Source: Kribbella solani (lineage in GTDB: Bacteria; Actinomycetota; Actinomycetes; Propionibacteriales; Kribbellaceae). Taken from it: a stretch of 64,000 nt of DNA. The translations under genes and the position numbers were made by a program. Position 1 is the first letter of the stretch. Every line of letters starts with the position of its first letter. The stretch covers positions 4,216,001 through 4,280,000 of the forward strand of contig NZ_JACHNF010000001.1 in the NCBI RefSeq assembly GCF_014205295.1. The letters run 5' to 3'. Positions 22,615 to 31,739 of this stretch are shown one piece after another. The notes below the pieces were generated by a model. That model was not told the origin of the DNA. It saw nothing but the letters and a program-made list of their open reading frames with translations, and made no database searches.

Positions 22615-23487
22615 ATGGCCGTCTCCCTGGATCTGCTGAAGACCTTCCTGGCCGTCCATCGAGCCGGCACCGTCACCGGCGCCGCCGAGGTACTCGGCCT
22701 GTCGCAACCGACCGTGACAACACATCTGAAGAGCCTCGAACGACTCCTCGGCCGGCCCTTGTTCGTCCGCCAGGCCCGCGGCGTACGACCGACCAGCGCC
22801 GGCGACGAACTCGCCCGCCGGATCGGCGAATCGATCGACGCGCTCCAAGGCCTGATGGACGACGAACTCGACGCCCCGGCCGTCGCGACCGTCCATCTCG
22901 GCGGCCCGGCCGACTTCCTGTGTACGAAGGTCGTGCCCGCGCTCGCCCCGCGCCTGTCCAAGGGCCTGCAGGTACGAACGACTTTCGGCATGCCCGACGA
23001 CCTCCTGGACCTGCTCCTCGATCGAAGCCTCGATCTGGTCGTCAGCTCAACCCGTCCACGCCGTGCGGGTCTCCACGTGACACCTTGCTACGACGAGTTG
23101 TTCGCCCTGGTCGCCGCGCCGCAATGGTCCGTCGGCAAACCAGCGACCACACCGGAACCGCTGCGCGGCATTCCCCTGGTCGCGTACGCCGAGTCCGCGC
23201 CGATCATCCGCCGGTACTGGCGCAGCGTGTTCAACACCCGCTTGACCCGGACCGCCGATCTCGTGCTCCCGGATCTTCGCGGCATCCTCACCGCCGTACG
23301 CGCCGGTGCCGGAGCGACCGTACTTCCCACCTACCTGTGCGGCGACAGCCTTGCCAGTGGCGAACTGATCCTGCTGGCAGACCCGGAACTGCCGCCGCTC
23401 AACACGCTCTACCTGGCCACCCGCGCCGACTCCGGCCCCCGCAGCGCCGCCGTCCTGGTCCGCGACCGCCTGCTCCGCGTGCTCTGA
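22615..23487 (+). CDS. LysR-family transcriptional regulator
   Basis: 290 aa. N-terminal winged helix: LLKTFLAVHRAGTVTGAAEV, LSQPTVTTHLKSLERLLGRP and LFVRQARGVRPTSAGDEL. The remainder is the LysR substrate-binding fold (VHLGGPADFL, GITLVA-like strands and PLNTLYLATR). Divergent from the PfpI-type gene across a palindrome. The effector is unknown. Confidence 0.9.
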   Translation: MAVSLDLLKTFLAVHRAGTVTGAAEVLGLSQPTVTTHLKSLERLLGRPLFVRQARGVRPTSAGDELARRIGESIDALQGLMDDELDAPAVATVHLGGPADFLCTKVVPALAPRLSKGLQVRTTFGMPDDLLDLLLDRSLDLVVSSTRPRRAGLHVTPCYDELFALVAAPQWSVGKPATTPEPLRGIPLVAYAESAPIIRRYWRSVFNTRLTRTADLVLPDLRGILTAVRAGAGATVLPTYLCGDSLASGELILLADPELPPLNTLYLATRADSGPRSAAVLVRDRLLRVL

Positions 23488-23499
23488 AAGACAGCGTCG

Positions 23500-23521
23500 C
23501 GCCCGAGCCGAAGCTCGGGCG
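23500..23521. terminator. Convergent hairpin after the LysR gene
   Basis: CGCCCGAGC (23500-23508) pairs with GCTCGGGCG (23513-23521) around the CGAA tetraloop. It lies between the LysR stop (23487) and the stop of the convergent surface protein (23545). No T-run follows, but the strong stem fits GC-rich actinobacterial terminators. Confidence 0.65.
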
Positions 23522-23544
23522 GGACGGCTAGCACATCAGATAGC

Positions 23545-26133
23545 TCAGTGCTGTCGGCTTGCGCGTCGTTTCCGGCTGACAAGCAGGAGAACGGCGCCCG
23601 CGGCGAGGAGGAACCCGCCGAGGATCAGGAAGATCGGCGGCACGTCCGCGCCCGTGGCGGCCAGCGAACCGCCTGGCTCCTTCGGCGGACTTGACGGCGA
23701 TTGTGACGACGTCGGCGACGCGGTCGGGGTGGCCGAGGGCGTCGTCGACGGGGTGACCGTCGGCGACGGTGTCGGCGAGGCCGTCGGTGTCGTCGGCGGC
23801 GGCGTGGACGGGGGCGTCGGCAGCGGGATGTAGACGCCGGCGTCGATGGTGTGATCGACCCCGCCCGCCACTGCCGGCGCGGTCACCGGGGCGTACCCCT
23901 TGCAGAGCTGCCCGCTGGTCGGTGGCGTGACGTTCGAGTCGTGCGCGCGATCACTACCCGCGACCGGGAGCGTGAACCGAAGGTCAGTGGCAGCCGGTGT
24001 TCGCGGCACGTTGCTCGTGTCGGCAGTACACACGTTGAACTCGACCGTGTACTTGGCGCCGCGCGTCAGCTCGTACTCCGCGCCGACGCCACCGAAGTAG
24101 TACTCGCCCGCGGCGTCCGTCTTCGTGGTCGCGACCTGCTTGCCGTCGGCATCCAACAGGTTGACGGTCGCGTCCTTCAGCGGCACCTCGTCCTCGTGGT
24201 ACGGGTCCTGGATACCGTTGTGATCACCGTCGAACCAGACGATGTTGCCGATCTGGATCGGCGCGTTCGCGGCCGCGTACGCGATGTCGCCGAGTCCGCC
24301 CGCCTTGCCGAAACTGTTGGTCGGACCGACGAACTGGTACCCGTGCGCCGGGGTGTCGTGCCCCGGGCCGACCCCGGTGTCCACGTTGTACCAGCCGGTG
24401 CCGTTCGAGCTGACGTCCCGGGCCGGGTCCAGCTCGGTGCTGATCACCCATTGCTGCTGCGGGATGTAGGCGACCGATCCCTGCGAGCCCTCCTGGTGCA
24501 GCCCGTTGCCGGAACGGTTCGGGTCGAAGAAGTCGCCGTGGAAGTACTCCTTGACATCGCCCACCTCCCGGCCGTTGGTCTCGAACGTCCCGTGGTTCGG
24601 GCAGATTCCGGTACCTTCCCAGTCGTACCCGCCACCCGGCTTCGCACAGGCCATGTTGATGTCACCGCCGGACATGCCGGCCTGGATCGTGTTGTTGCCC
24701 GGCCGCGGGTCCATCCCGTTGCCGATGACATCCATGAACCGGTCCCGGAAGCCCAGGATCATCGACCCGTTGCGGCTGAAGGCCAGAGTGGCCAGCTCCG
24801 GCTGCGGGTTGACGTACAGGGTGGGGTTGATCGAGCGGCTCTCCCAGTTCAGCAGGCTGCTGTCCCACGGGTTCCAGTGGTTGGTGGTCTGCGTGGTCCA
24901 GCCCTGCAGGACCTGGCCGCGCTCGAATCCGAGACCTTGCGTGAGGACCGGCGTGAACGTCGTGCCGTCGTAGCTGTAGACGACCGCCTTCAGATCACTA
25001 CGCTGCTTGGTGCTTTCGGCGGAACAGACGCCACCCACGTACAGCTTGCCGTCGTGGGCCGTCAGCGCGAACGGCCGCCAGTCGCCCGCGAACGCGCACC
25101 CCGGGTCGGGAATGCGGACGGACTTCGCCGGGCGCGCGGAGTCGCCGGTCGCGTCGAAACTGACCAGGCGCCGGGTCAGCAGGTTCACCGCGTACAGCGT
25201 CTCGCCGTCCTCGGACAGAGCCAGCCCGCCGATACTTTCCTTGCCCGGGGCATCGATGAACCCCGGGTCCTTGCGCATGTCGCCAGGACCGTGCGGAGTC
25301 AGCGCGACGCCAGGCACCTTCGCGAACAGCGTCGGCGCGCTCGAGCCGTCCAGAGCGGTCGTGTAGATCGCGCCGGCGCCTTCCGGACCGTACTCGGTGA
25401 AGCGTTTCGCGAACGCTGCCTGGAAGATGCGCTTGCGGTACTTGTCGTACGCGAGGCCCCAAGTCGTACCGACCTGTGCCTGGGTGTTGATCACCTTCGG
25501 GCAGGCCAGCTGGTCCGGGCACGTACCGCGCGCGTCCTGGCCGAACGACACCAGAGCCCGCAGGTTCGGGTCCGGCGCGGAGCCGTCGGTGTTGACTGCC
25601 GGACTCTGCACCGGCACGTAGTACTTGGAGTCGGGCAAGGTGTAGTCGGCCGGGTTCCAGACCGCGGTGATGACCGAGTCGTCCTTGCCGTTGCGTACGT
25701 CGACGAACGACGTGAAGCTGTCGAAGTGGTTGTCGGCCGTCGACGCCGGCGCCGCCCGCAAGTACCCGTCGTACGGCGTGGGGATCGAAACGTCCACCCG
25801 GTACTGCCCGCCGATCAGCGTGGCCGTCGGCGCGACGACCACCTTGCCGGTCGAGTCTGTCGTACCCCGGACGTGATGGCCGGCCGTGTCGGTGACCTCG
25901 ACGACCATGCCCTGCTGTGGTGTGTCCATCGCGGCGTTGATCACGCCGGTCCCGAAGAAGTCGCGCAGCACCTGGACCGTCAGCGTTCCGTCGGCGGTCG
26001 CGGCGCCGGCCGCGCCGCTGGTCGCGACCATCGTGCCCGCGGCGCTGCCGGTCAGCAACAGGCCTGCCAATACCGCCCGCAGCACCCGCCGATCCCCCGG
26101 TCTGCCGCGCCGTGTTCTACCGGCTCTGCTCAT
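23545..26133 (-). CDS. SdrD-like cell-surface protein with LAATG sorting signal
   Basis: 862 aa. A basic N-region and hydrophobic stretch (VLRAVLAGLLLTGSAAGTMV) form a signal peptide ending near ASGAAGA. A region of about 550 residues follows with propeller-like repeats (GLALSEDGETLYAVNLLTRR, KLYVGGVCSAES, ELATLAFSRNGSMILGFRDR). An SdrD B-like domain follows (IGNIVWFDGDHNGIQDPYHE, then ATVNLLDADGKQVATTKTDA and GEYYFGG). Then come a Pro/Thr/Ser-rich wall-spanning stretch and LAATG at 824-828, a membrane helix and a basic tail. LAxTG is the substrate motif of class E sortases in high-GC Gram positives. An adhesin or receptor-like role is inferred. ATG at 26133. Confidence 0.85.
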   Translation of the reverse strand: MSRAGRTRRGRPGDRRVLRAVLAGLLLTGSAAGTMVATSGAAGAATADGTLTVQVLRDFFGTGVINAAMDTPQQGMVVEVTDTAGHHVRGTTDSTGKVVVAPTATLIGGQYRVDVSIPTPYDGYLRAAPASTADNHFDSFTSFVDVRNGKDDSVITAVWNPADYTLPDSKYYVPVQSPAVNTDGSAPDPNLRALVSFGQDARGTCPDQLACPKVINTQAQVGTTWGLAYDKYRKRIFQAAFAKRFTEYGPEGAGAIYTTALDGSSAPTLFAKVPGVALTPHGPGDMRKDPGFIDAPGKESIGGLALSEDGETLYAVNLLTRRLVSFDATGDSARPAKSVRIPDPGCAFAGDWRPFALTAHDGKLYVGGVCSAESTKQRSDLKAVVYSYDGTTFTPVLTQGLGFERGQVLQGWTTQTTNHWNPWDSSLLNWESRSINPTLYVNPQPELATLAFSRNGSMILGFRDRFMDVIGNGMDPRPGNNTIQAGMSGGDINMACAKPGGGYDWEGTGICPNHGTFETNGREVGDVKEYFHGDFFDPNRSGNGLHQEGSQGSVAYIPQQQWVISTELDPARDVSSNGTGWYNVDTGVGPGHDTPAHGYQFVGPTNSFGKAGGLGDIAYAAANAPIQIGNIVWFDGDHNGIQDPYHEDEVPLKDATVNLLDADGKQVATTKTDAAGEYYFGGVGAEYELTRGAKYTVEFNVCTADTSNVPRTPAATDLRFTLPVAGSDRAHDSNVTPPTSGQLCKGYAPVTAPAVAGGVDHTIDAGVYIPLPTPPSTPPPTTPTASPTPSPTVTPSTTPSATPTASPTSSQSPSSPPKEPGGSLAATGADVPPIFLILGGFLLAAGAVLLLVSRKRRASRQH

Positions 26134-26291
26134 ATTTGCCGATGTCCCCTTTAAGTTCCATGCGCTCAGCGTGGTCGGCCGATCGCAATCAGCTTCTAAA
26201 ACGCCTCAGCCAACCAGAACACTGAGTAACAAAGACCTACACGCCGGGTGAAATGCTGGGTGAATCTGACCGCCTGTTAGCGTCCGGCGCC

Positions 26292-27053
26292 ATGCGAAAC
26301 CTGAATCCGCGAAACCTCACCCGCCGGAGCCGATGGCTGGTCGCGGCCGGTGTAACTGCCGGAGCAACTGCCGTCGCAGTGGTCGCCGGGTTGCTATTCC
26401 TCGATTCAGGCTCCGGTCCGGACAAAGCCCGCGCATTGACCGCTGACGAAGCGAACCGGCTCGCCATCACCCGGTTCCGTAATTACGAGAGCGGTGGGCG
26501 GTCGGTGCGGATCACCGTCCCCGATGTCGCGGGCGGGCTCGTGGTCACCGCGTCGGTCGATTTCCGGGCCAAGCTCGCGTACGGGGTGATCCGGGGCGAG
26601 GGGCGTAATTCGTCGAGCGACGGGCTGGTGCAGTGGTCGCCGACGGTTGTCTCCGTCGCACCGCTGGCGGATGCGCCGGATCAGGCGCCGGTGACGCCGC
26701 CCACGACCGGGTGGAGCAGCCGGCCGTTGCAGGCGAACGGCAGCGCGCTGGACAGCGCGTTACGGATCGCACTGGGGTTGGGCAACGACCGGCCCGACAA
26801 CGCGCAGTTGCTGCCACAGAACGGTGCGAGCTGGCTCGGGCAGGAGACGCTGAACGGGCACGAGGTCGTACGAATGAGCGGCCCTGGCGCCCGGGACCGG
26901 CCCGACACGAAGGACACCGTCCACTACTGGATCGGCACGGACGGCACGATGTACCGCGTACAGGTAACCGTCGCGTCCGATCCACAGCCGGTGGTCATCG
27001 ACTTCGACACGCAGCCGTTCACCCCCGTCAAGCCAATCCCACACGCCGGCTAA
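26292..27053 (+). CDS. Membrane-anchored protein, unknown function
   Basis: 253 aa from ATG 26292; an ATG at 26253 in the same frame lacks a better ribosome site. A basic N-terminus (MRNLNPRNLTRRSRW) and the hydrophobic LVAAGVTAGATAVAVVAGLL at 16-35 make an uncleaved anchor. The exposed domain resembles actinobacterial proteins with a LppX/LolA-like fold: ITVPDVAGGLVVTASVDF, then WIGTDGTMYRVQVTVA near the end. Such proteins may carry lipids in the envelope; this is weak. Divergent from the LAATG surface protein. Confidence 0.65.
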   Translation: MRNLNPRNLTRRSRWLVAAGVTAGATAVAVVAGLLFLDSGSGPDKARALTADEANRLAITRFRNYESGGRSVRITVPDVAGGLVVTASVDFRAKLAYGVIRGEGRNSSSDGLVQWSPTVVSVAPLADAPDQAPVTPPTTGWSSRPLQANGSALDSALRIALGLGNDRPDNAQLLPQNGASWLGQETLNGHEVVRMSGPGARDRPDTKDTVHYWIGTDGTMYRVQVTVASDPQPVVIDFDTQPFTPVKPIPHAG

Positions 27054-27101
27054 CCGGCGCGCCGCAGGGCACACCAGCCAGCTCGGCGACCACGGCCTCC
27101 G

Positions 27102-27136
27102 CGGCGTCCACGGCGTCCACGGCGTCCACGGCGTGC
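27102..27136. repeat. 9-bp tandem repeat
   Basis: Three exact copies of CGGCGTCCA (27102-27128) followed by a partial fourth lie in the intergenic gap between the membrane protein (stop 27053) and the beta-helix protein (stop 27189). In-frame on the minus strand it would read Val-Asp-Ala, but no gene is supported there. Confidence 0.6.
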
Positions 27137-27188
27137 GCCGGGAAGGCCTGCCGGCCTGCATGGCGTGGACCAGGCGCGGTTGGCGGGC

Positions 27189-28658
27189 CTACTTGGTGTG
27201 GGCCAGGGCTTGGTTGGTGAGGAGGGTGGGGGCGGGGATCGCCAGTTGGGTGAGGCTTGGCAGGGTGGGGGTTGCGGGGACGGTTGTGGCGCCGGTGGTT
27301 GTGGCGGCTGGGTACTGCGGTTGTGCTGGTGGGGCGACGACCTCGGTGAATGGGATGCCGCGGGGCGGGATCGGGCCCTTCCAGGCACCGGACGGGGAAA
27401 CCACCCGGCCGCCCGACGCACCGGACGACGGGTTGGACGGTGTGCCGGACGACGGGTTGGACGATGGGTTCGATGGCTCGCCGGACGGCTGGCTGGATGG
27501 GGTGTCTGGGCAGGGGGTGGTGGTTGTGAGGTTGGTGGGAATGGTTCGGGTGGTTGGGCCGGATAGGCAGTTGTCGTGGCCCTTGGTGGTGGTTGGGAAG
27601 GTCCAGCCGACGTCCAGCGCGTTGCCGGTGAAGGTGTTGTTCTGGATTCGGTTGTTGTTCGGTGGAAGGTCCTGGGTCGCGGTGAGAACCACGCCCGCGT
27701 TCACATTGCCGCTGATCCGATTGTTGACAATCTGATTGCCGCTGCCCCCATCGATCCCGACGCCGATCCCCCACCCGCCGTCGGCCTGCTCCGGCGTGGC
27801 GGATTGCTGATTGTCTGCAATCAGATTGCCCGCAACCACCGCGCCCACCTGGGGCAGCAGCTTCTCCTGGTGATCCGATCCGGTGGTCAGGCCGACCCGA
27901 TTGCCGACAATACGATTGCGGACGAAATACATCTCCCCGCTCGCATTCGTACCCTCGATGCCGACCGCGTTGTACTCGGCCACGTTGTCGCGCACCACCA
28001 CGTGACAGGGCTTGCACTGACCGACGTAGATCCCCGAATCAGCGCCACCGGACGCGTACGACTGCTCGATCACCCCGTTCCGCGCGGAGAACGCGTAGAT
28101 GCCGTACAAACCGTTACGGGTTGCGGTCACATGCGACACCAGGAACGACTCCAGGAAGCGCACCGGCTCGTCGCCGGTGTCGTACCCGCCATCGCCCGGC
28201 TGGCCATCCGCCGCCTTCACCGAACCGGTGACGAGTACGCCGTTCTGGGTGTTGCCGCGAACGGTCAGGTTCTCGACCGCGACACCGGGTGCCGTGACCA
28301 CGATGCCGTTCGGCTGCTGCAGTTGGCCGTCGATGATGACCTTGTCGCGCGATTCGCCGCGGACGGTGACCTTCGGCGTCGTGATCCGCACCGTCTCGTG
28401 GTACGTGCCGGGTGCCACCAGGACCAGATCTCCTTGCTGGGCAACGGATACCGCTGCCGAGATGGTCGGGGCGTCGGCGGGCACCCGGATGGTGACCTTC
28501 TCGCCCGGCGGCCGCCGCGCCGATCCGGATTGCTGACCCGAGCCAGAGCCAGCTCCCGAACCGGATCCCTGGTCCTGTGACTGGCCGGCTCCCCCGCCGC
28601 ACCCCGCCAATGTGATGACACTGAGTACCACGATCAACACCCCACGCACACGTGACAT
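27189..28658 (-). CDS. Right-handed beta-helix lipoprotein
   Basis: 489 aa. Signal with lipobox TLAGC (Cys20), then a Gly/Ser/Gln linker and, from about 60, parallel beta-helix repeats: DAPTISAAVSVAQQGDLVLV, EDTIHLTV-like rungs and many N-x-I/N-N-x-I turns (NLIADNQ, NRIVGNRVGL, NQIVNNRISGN). Such NosD/CASH-type beta-helix domains usually bind or cleave carbohydrates. A Pro/Ser/Thr-rich C-terminal tail of about 110 residues follows. Divergent from the DyP peroxidase gene with 44 bases between. An exported carbohydrate-active or adhesive role is inferred. Confidence 0.78.
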   Translation of the reverse strand: MSRVRGVLIVVLSVITLAGCGGGAGQSQDQGSGSGAGSGSGQQSGSARRPPGEKVTIRVPADAPTISAAVSVAQQGDLVLVAPGTYHETVRITTPKVTVRGESRDKVIIDGQLQQPNGIVVTAPGVAVENLTVRGNTQNGVLVTGSVKAADGQPGDGGYDTGDEPVRFLESFLVSHVTATRNGLYGIYAFSARNGVIEQSYASGGADSGIYVGQCKPCHVVVRDNVAEYNAVGIEGTNASGEMYFVRNRIVGNRVGLTTGSDHQEKLLPQVGAVVAGNLIADNQQSATPEQADGGWGIGVGIDGGSGNQIVNNRISGNVNAGVVLTATQDLPPNNNRIQNNTFTGNALDVGWTFPTTTKGHDNCLSGPTTRTIPTNLTTTTPCPDTPSSQPSGEPSNPSSNPSSGTPSNPSSGASGGRVVSPSGAWKGPIPPRGIPFTEVVAPPAQPQYPAATTTGATTVPATPTLPSLTQLAIPAPTLLTNQALAHTK

Positions 28659-28702
28659 GGCGGCAGTGTGGCACGATCCCCGATTCGCCCGTACCGCGGG
28701 TG

Positions 28703-30025
28703 ATGTGGCACTCTCACTCCGTGCTCGCCGACAGGACGCCGTCCGCGCAGAAGCTCCGAGCAGACCGCCCGTCGCGCCGTACGCTGCTCGGCGCCGCGAC
28801 CGCGGCCGTCCTCACCGCGGGCTGCGACACGACCACCGACCAGCCCCAACCCGCGCAATCCGAGCCGTCCGCGCAGTCGCAGCCATCCGGGCAGACACAG
28901 TCGTCCGCGCAGTCACAGTCGTCCGCGCAGTCACAGTCGTCCGCGCAGTCACAGTCGTCCGCGCAATCCGAGTCGTCCGGGCAATCGCAGTCGCCGGCAG
29001 AGTCAGCGTCCGCACCGTCGGCCGTCCCGCCGACCGGCAAGTACCAGGCCGGCGTCACGACCCCGCGAGCTCCACAGCCGAACCTGCTCGCCGTCGTCGC
29101 CGATGTGACCCCGTCCACCCCCATCGGCCCGCTACTGGCCGGCCTCGGCGACACCATCCGCGCCCTCACCGCCGGAACCGCCCCACGCCTGGCCGGCCTG
29201 GCCCCAGGCGACCTCACCGTCACAGTCGGCATCGGCCCACGCCTGGTACGCACCTCCGGCACCGCGCTGCCCGGCGCGACCGACCTGCCACGGTTCGCGA
29301 ACGAGCGGATCGACCCAACCGCACGCGGCGGCGACGTACTGCTCCAGATCTGCGCGACCGACGCGCTCCTGCTCTCCGTCGTAGCCGCCGCGCTTCTGGA
29401 CCACCCCGGACTCAAGGAACGCTGGCGCCAATCAGCCCGCCGCGGCCCGTCCGTACCGGTCGCCGAGAATCTCACCGCGCCCCGCAACCAACTAGGTTTC
29501 GTCGACGGAATCATTGGTCCACACACCGAATCCGAGCAGGACCGCAACCTCTGGCTGGCCGGACCCAAACAAGTTGCCGGCGGCACCATTGCCGTCGTCC
29601 GCCGGATGGAACTCGACCTGCGCCGCTTCACCGCGCTGTCCAAGGCGGACCAGGAAGCGGTCATGGGCAGGCACCGCGACACCGGCGCCCCACTCTCCGG
29701 CGGAAAGATTGCCGACGGCCCCGACCTCGGCGCCAAAACCCCCGACGGCCGCTACCTGGTTCCGGCCGGCGCCCACGCCCGCCGCGCGCATGCCACCGCG
29801 ATCGGCGTCGGCCTGATGCTGCGCCGTTCGTACAGCATCGACGACCCCGCGCCCGGCCTGCTGTTCATCAGCTTCCAGAACGAGCTCCGTACGTTCACCG
29901 CGACCCTGACCCACATGGAAAGCGGCGACGCCCTGCTCCCGTTCACCAAAACCACCGCCGGCGGAACGTTCCTCATCCTGCCCGGCTTCGACGACCAGCA
30001 TCCCCTCGGCAGCACGCTGTTCTAG
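28703..30025 (+). CDS. Tat-exported DyP-type peroxidase lipoprotein
   Basis: 440 aa from ATG 28703 (GTG 28700 or 28721 are alternatives; no clear ribosome site decides, and a leaderless start is possible). RRTLLGAATAAVLTAGC (25-41) is a Tat-type signal with lipobox Cys41. A low-complexity SSAQSQ linker (about 66-100) follows, then the DyP fold: GFVDG at 265-269 (catalytic Asp268), distal Arg near LMLRRSYS (374) and the proximal heme ligand in AGAHARRAH (His358). DyP peroxidases oxidise dyes, phenolics or heme. Export as a lipoprotein suggests action outside the membrane. Ends 4 bases into the convergent LuxR gene. Confidence 0.85.
   Translation: MWHSHSVLADRTPSAQKLRADRPSRRTLLGAATAAVLTAGCDTTTDQPQPAQSEPSAQSQPSGQTQSSAQSQSSAQSQSSAQSQSSAQSESSGQSQSPAESASAPSAVPPTGKYQAGVTTPRAPQPNLLAVVADVTPSTPIGPLLAGLGDTIRALTAGTAPRLAGLAPGDLTVTVGIGPRLVRTSGTALPGATDLPRFANERIDPTARGGDVLLQICATDALLLSVVAAALLDHPGLKERWRQSARRGPSVPVAENLTAPRNQLGFVDGIIGPHTESEQDRNLWLAGPKQVAGGTIAVVRRMELDLRRFTALSKADQEAVMGRHRDTGAPLSGGKIADGPDLGAKTPDGRYLVPAGAHARRAHATAIGVGLMLRRSYSIDDPAPGLLFISFQNELRTFTATLTHMESGDALLPFTKTTAGGTFLILPGFDDQHPLGSTLF
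28901..28972 (+). repeat. 18-bp tandem repeat in the DyP linker
   Basis: Three exact copies of TCGTCCGCGCAGTCACAG (28901-28954) and one diverged copy encode the SSAQSQ linker between the lipoprotein signal and the DyP domain. The period keeps the frame, so linker length can vary without breaking the gene. Confidence 0.8.
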
Positions 30026-31626
30026 AGCAATCCGAGCTCGTACGCGCGCATCAACGCATCCTCACGACTCGACGCCCCGAGCTTCCGATAGACGCTTTTC
30101 ACCTGCGTACGCACCGTGTTGACCGATACAACCAGCTTCCCGGCAATCTCCGGCGTACTCCCACCCGCGTCCAACTGGCTCAGCACGGCGTGCTCCCGCG
30201 TGGTCAACTCCACCAAGTTCAACCGGTCAGGAAACACTTCGCGCGCTTTCGAAAGCCGCTCCCGCGCCTCGTCGGTCAGCGGAAAGTCCTTGATTTCCAG
30301 CAGATCCGCCCGATCGGCCGGTGACAGCGCGGCCAGTGAAAGCACCTCGTCCGGCGTACGCAACCGCCCGGCCAGGTCGGCGGCCTCGCGCGCCTCGCTC
30401 CGATCGCCCATCCGCAACGCGGCGATTGCCTTGAGCAACAACAGTTGCCGCAGATCCCGGTGCGACGTCACGGTCCCCCAGGACAATCGCGACGCGAGCG
30501 CGCGGACGGATTCGTACTCACCCTTGCACAACCGGATTCGTGCGGTCGGCAGGGTGAGCCACGGTTCCTGGGCGCCGGCTTCCTTGATCAGCCGCAACGC
30601 GCGCGTGCCGTGACCGTTCGCGATGAGCAGATCGATCCACGCCCGCCGCAGCACCTGCGACGCGGTCTTCAGCTCGGTCAGCTCGGGCGCGTGGCTGAGC
30701 CGGAGCGTGCTGAGGTGTACGAGCGCCGACGCCTGGTCACCGCGGTACACCGCGTTCGCGAAGACCAGCGCGGCGACGAACGGCCAGACCTCAACCCGTT
30801 TCGTGCCGTCGCCGATGAGGTCCAGGGAACGCGTCACTGCCGCGTCGTCGTACCGGTCGAGGGCGTCCCATCCTTCGGCGATCGATCCGCCGACGGTGAG
30901 CAGGTACCGGACTCGCTGGGACGGCGCTTCGACTTCCCGCATCCGATCCAGCCATTGCCGCGCGTACGCGCCGTGGCCGAGGTTCGCGAAGATCATCGCG
31001 AGGTTCGCGGCGGCGTTCAGCGCGGCGGCGGCGGTCATCGGTTCGGCGGCCGCGAGCTCGTACGCGTGCCGGTACTGCTCTACCGCGGTCGGCAAGTCAT
31101 CCATCAACGTCCGGGTAAGTCCACGCTGCAAGGGCAACCAGCCCGGCCGCCAGACACCGTCCGCGCCGGGCAGCGGGCTGAGTTGCGCCGCCCGGTTGGT
31201 GAGCCGCTGCCCCAGCTCCTCCGCTTCGGCGCACTTTCCCTGGGCGCGCAACGCGATCATCGCCGCGACGCCGACGGTCGTCAGCGTCGCGACCGACGTT
31301 TCCCGATCGACGTCCATCGACGCGACCAGGCGCGTACCGAGCTCCATGTAGTGCCGGAGGTACGGCCGCAGCTCGCCGGCGTCCGGCTGGGTGGCCGCGT
31401 AGTACGCGCTGGTCCACGACAACATCAACCGAGGTCGCGCGCGCAACTCCTCGTCCGGCACCTGCGTCAGCACGGCCAGCAACTGCCCGGCCAGCTCACC
31501 CTCCACCGCCAGCAAGTGCTGATCACACAGCGCCTGCAGCGCATCCCAGTCCCGCTCCGCCGCCACCCGCGTCAACTCGGCCGGCAGCTCCGCCACCCGC
31601 GCGAGCCGGCCACCCCCCACGTCCAA
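30022..31626 (-). CDS. LuxR-family regulator with large TPR-like region
   Basis: 534 aa from TTG 31626, with GGAGGA about 7 bases upstream; GTG 31620 is an alternative. The C-terminus is a LuxR/GerE helix-turn-helix: STPEIAGKLVVSVNTVRTQV then SVYRKLGASSREDALMRA. The N-terminal ~450 residues are helical and TPR-like (for example AAALNAAANLAMIFANLGHG and ALVFANAVYRGDQASALVHL). It lacks the AAA domain of the LAL class and resembles MalT-type regulators with TPR signal domains. It could control the convergent DyP gene or others. The stop overlaps the DyP stop by 4 bases. Confidence 0.82.
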   Translation of the reverse strand: MDVGGGRLARVAELPAELTRVAAERDWDALQALCDQHLLAVEGELAGQLLAVLTQVPDEELRARPRLMLSWTSAYYAATQPDAGELRPYLRHYMELGTRLVASMDVDRETSVATLTTVGVAAMIALRAQGKCAEAEELGQRLTNRAAQLSPLPGADGVWRPGWLPLQRGLTRTLMDDLPTAVEQYRHAYELAAAEPMTAAAALNAAANLAMIFANLGHGAYARQWLDRMREVEAPSQRVRYLLTVGGSIAEGWDALDRYDDAAVTRSLDLIGDGTKRVEVWPFVAALVFANAVYRGDQASALVHLSTLRLSHAPELTELKTASQVLRRAWIDLLIANGHGTRALRLIKEAGAQEPWLTLPTARIRLCKGEYESVRALASRLSWGTVTSHRDLRQLLLLKAIAALRMGDRSEAREAADLAGRLRTPDEVLSLAALSPADRADLLEIKDFPLTDEARERLSKAREVFPDRLNLVELTTREHAVLSQLDAGGSTPEIAGKLVVSVNTVRTQVKSVYRKLGASSREDALMRAYELGLL

Positions 31627-31717
31627 ATCCAGGTCCTCCCACCGCCAGATGTAACCCAGCGATCATATTCGCTCTCAGTGAGTAAAGGTCTTGGTCGGCA
31701 TGTCTCGCGAAAATATG

Positions 31718-31729
31718 TAGACTGGTCTA
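31718..31729. promoter_or_regulatory. TetR-type operator
   Basis: TAGAC (31718-31722) and GTCTA (31725-31729) form a perfect inverse pair with TG between, within ATATGTAGACTGGTCTATAT. It ends 11 bases before the TetR ATG at 31740. TAGAC...GTCTA sites are known for LmrA/YxaF-type TetRs, so autorepression of the tetR-fusion operon is likely. Confidence 0.65.
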
Positions 31730-31739
31730 TATTCAACAC

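Noticed and set aside
28612..30324. 570-aa plus-strand Arg/Pro-rich frame
   Set aside because: Alternate frame of the DyP gene in high-GC DNA; no domain and extends into the LuxR gene antisense.
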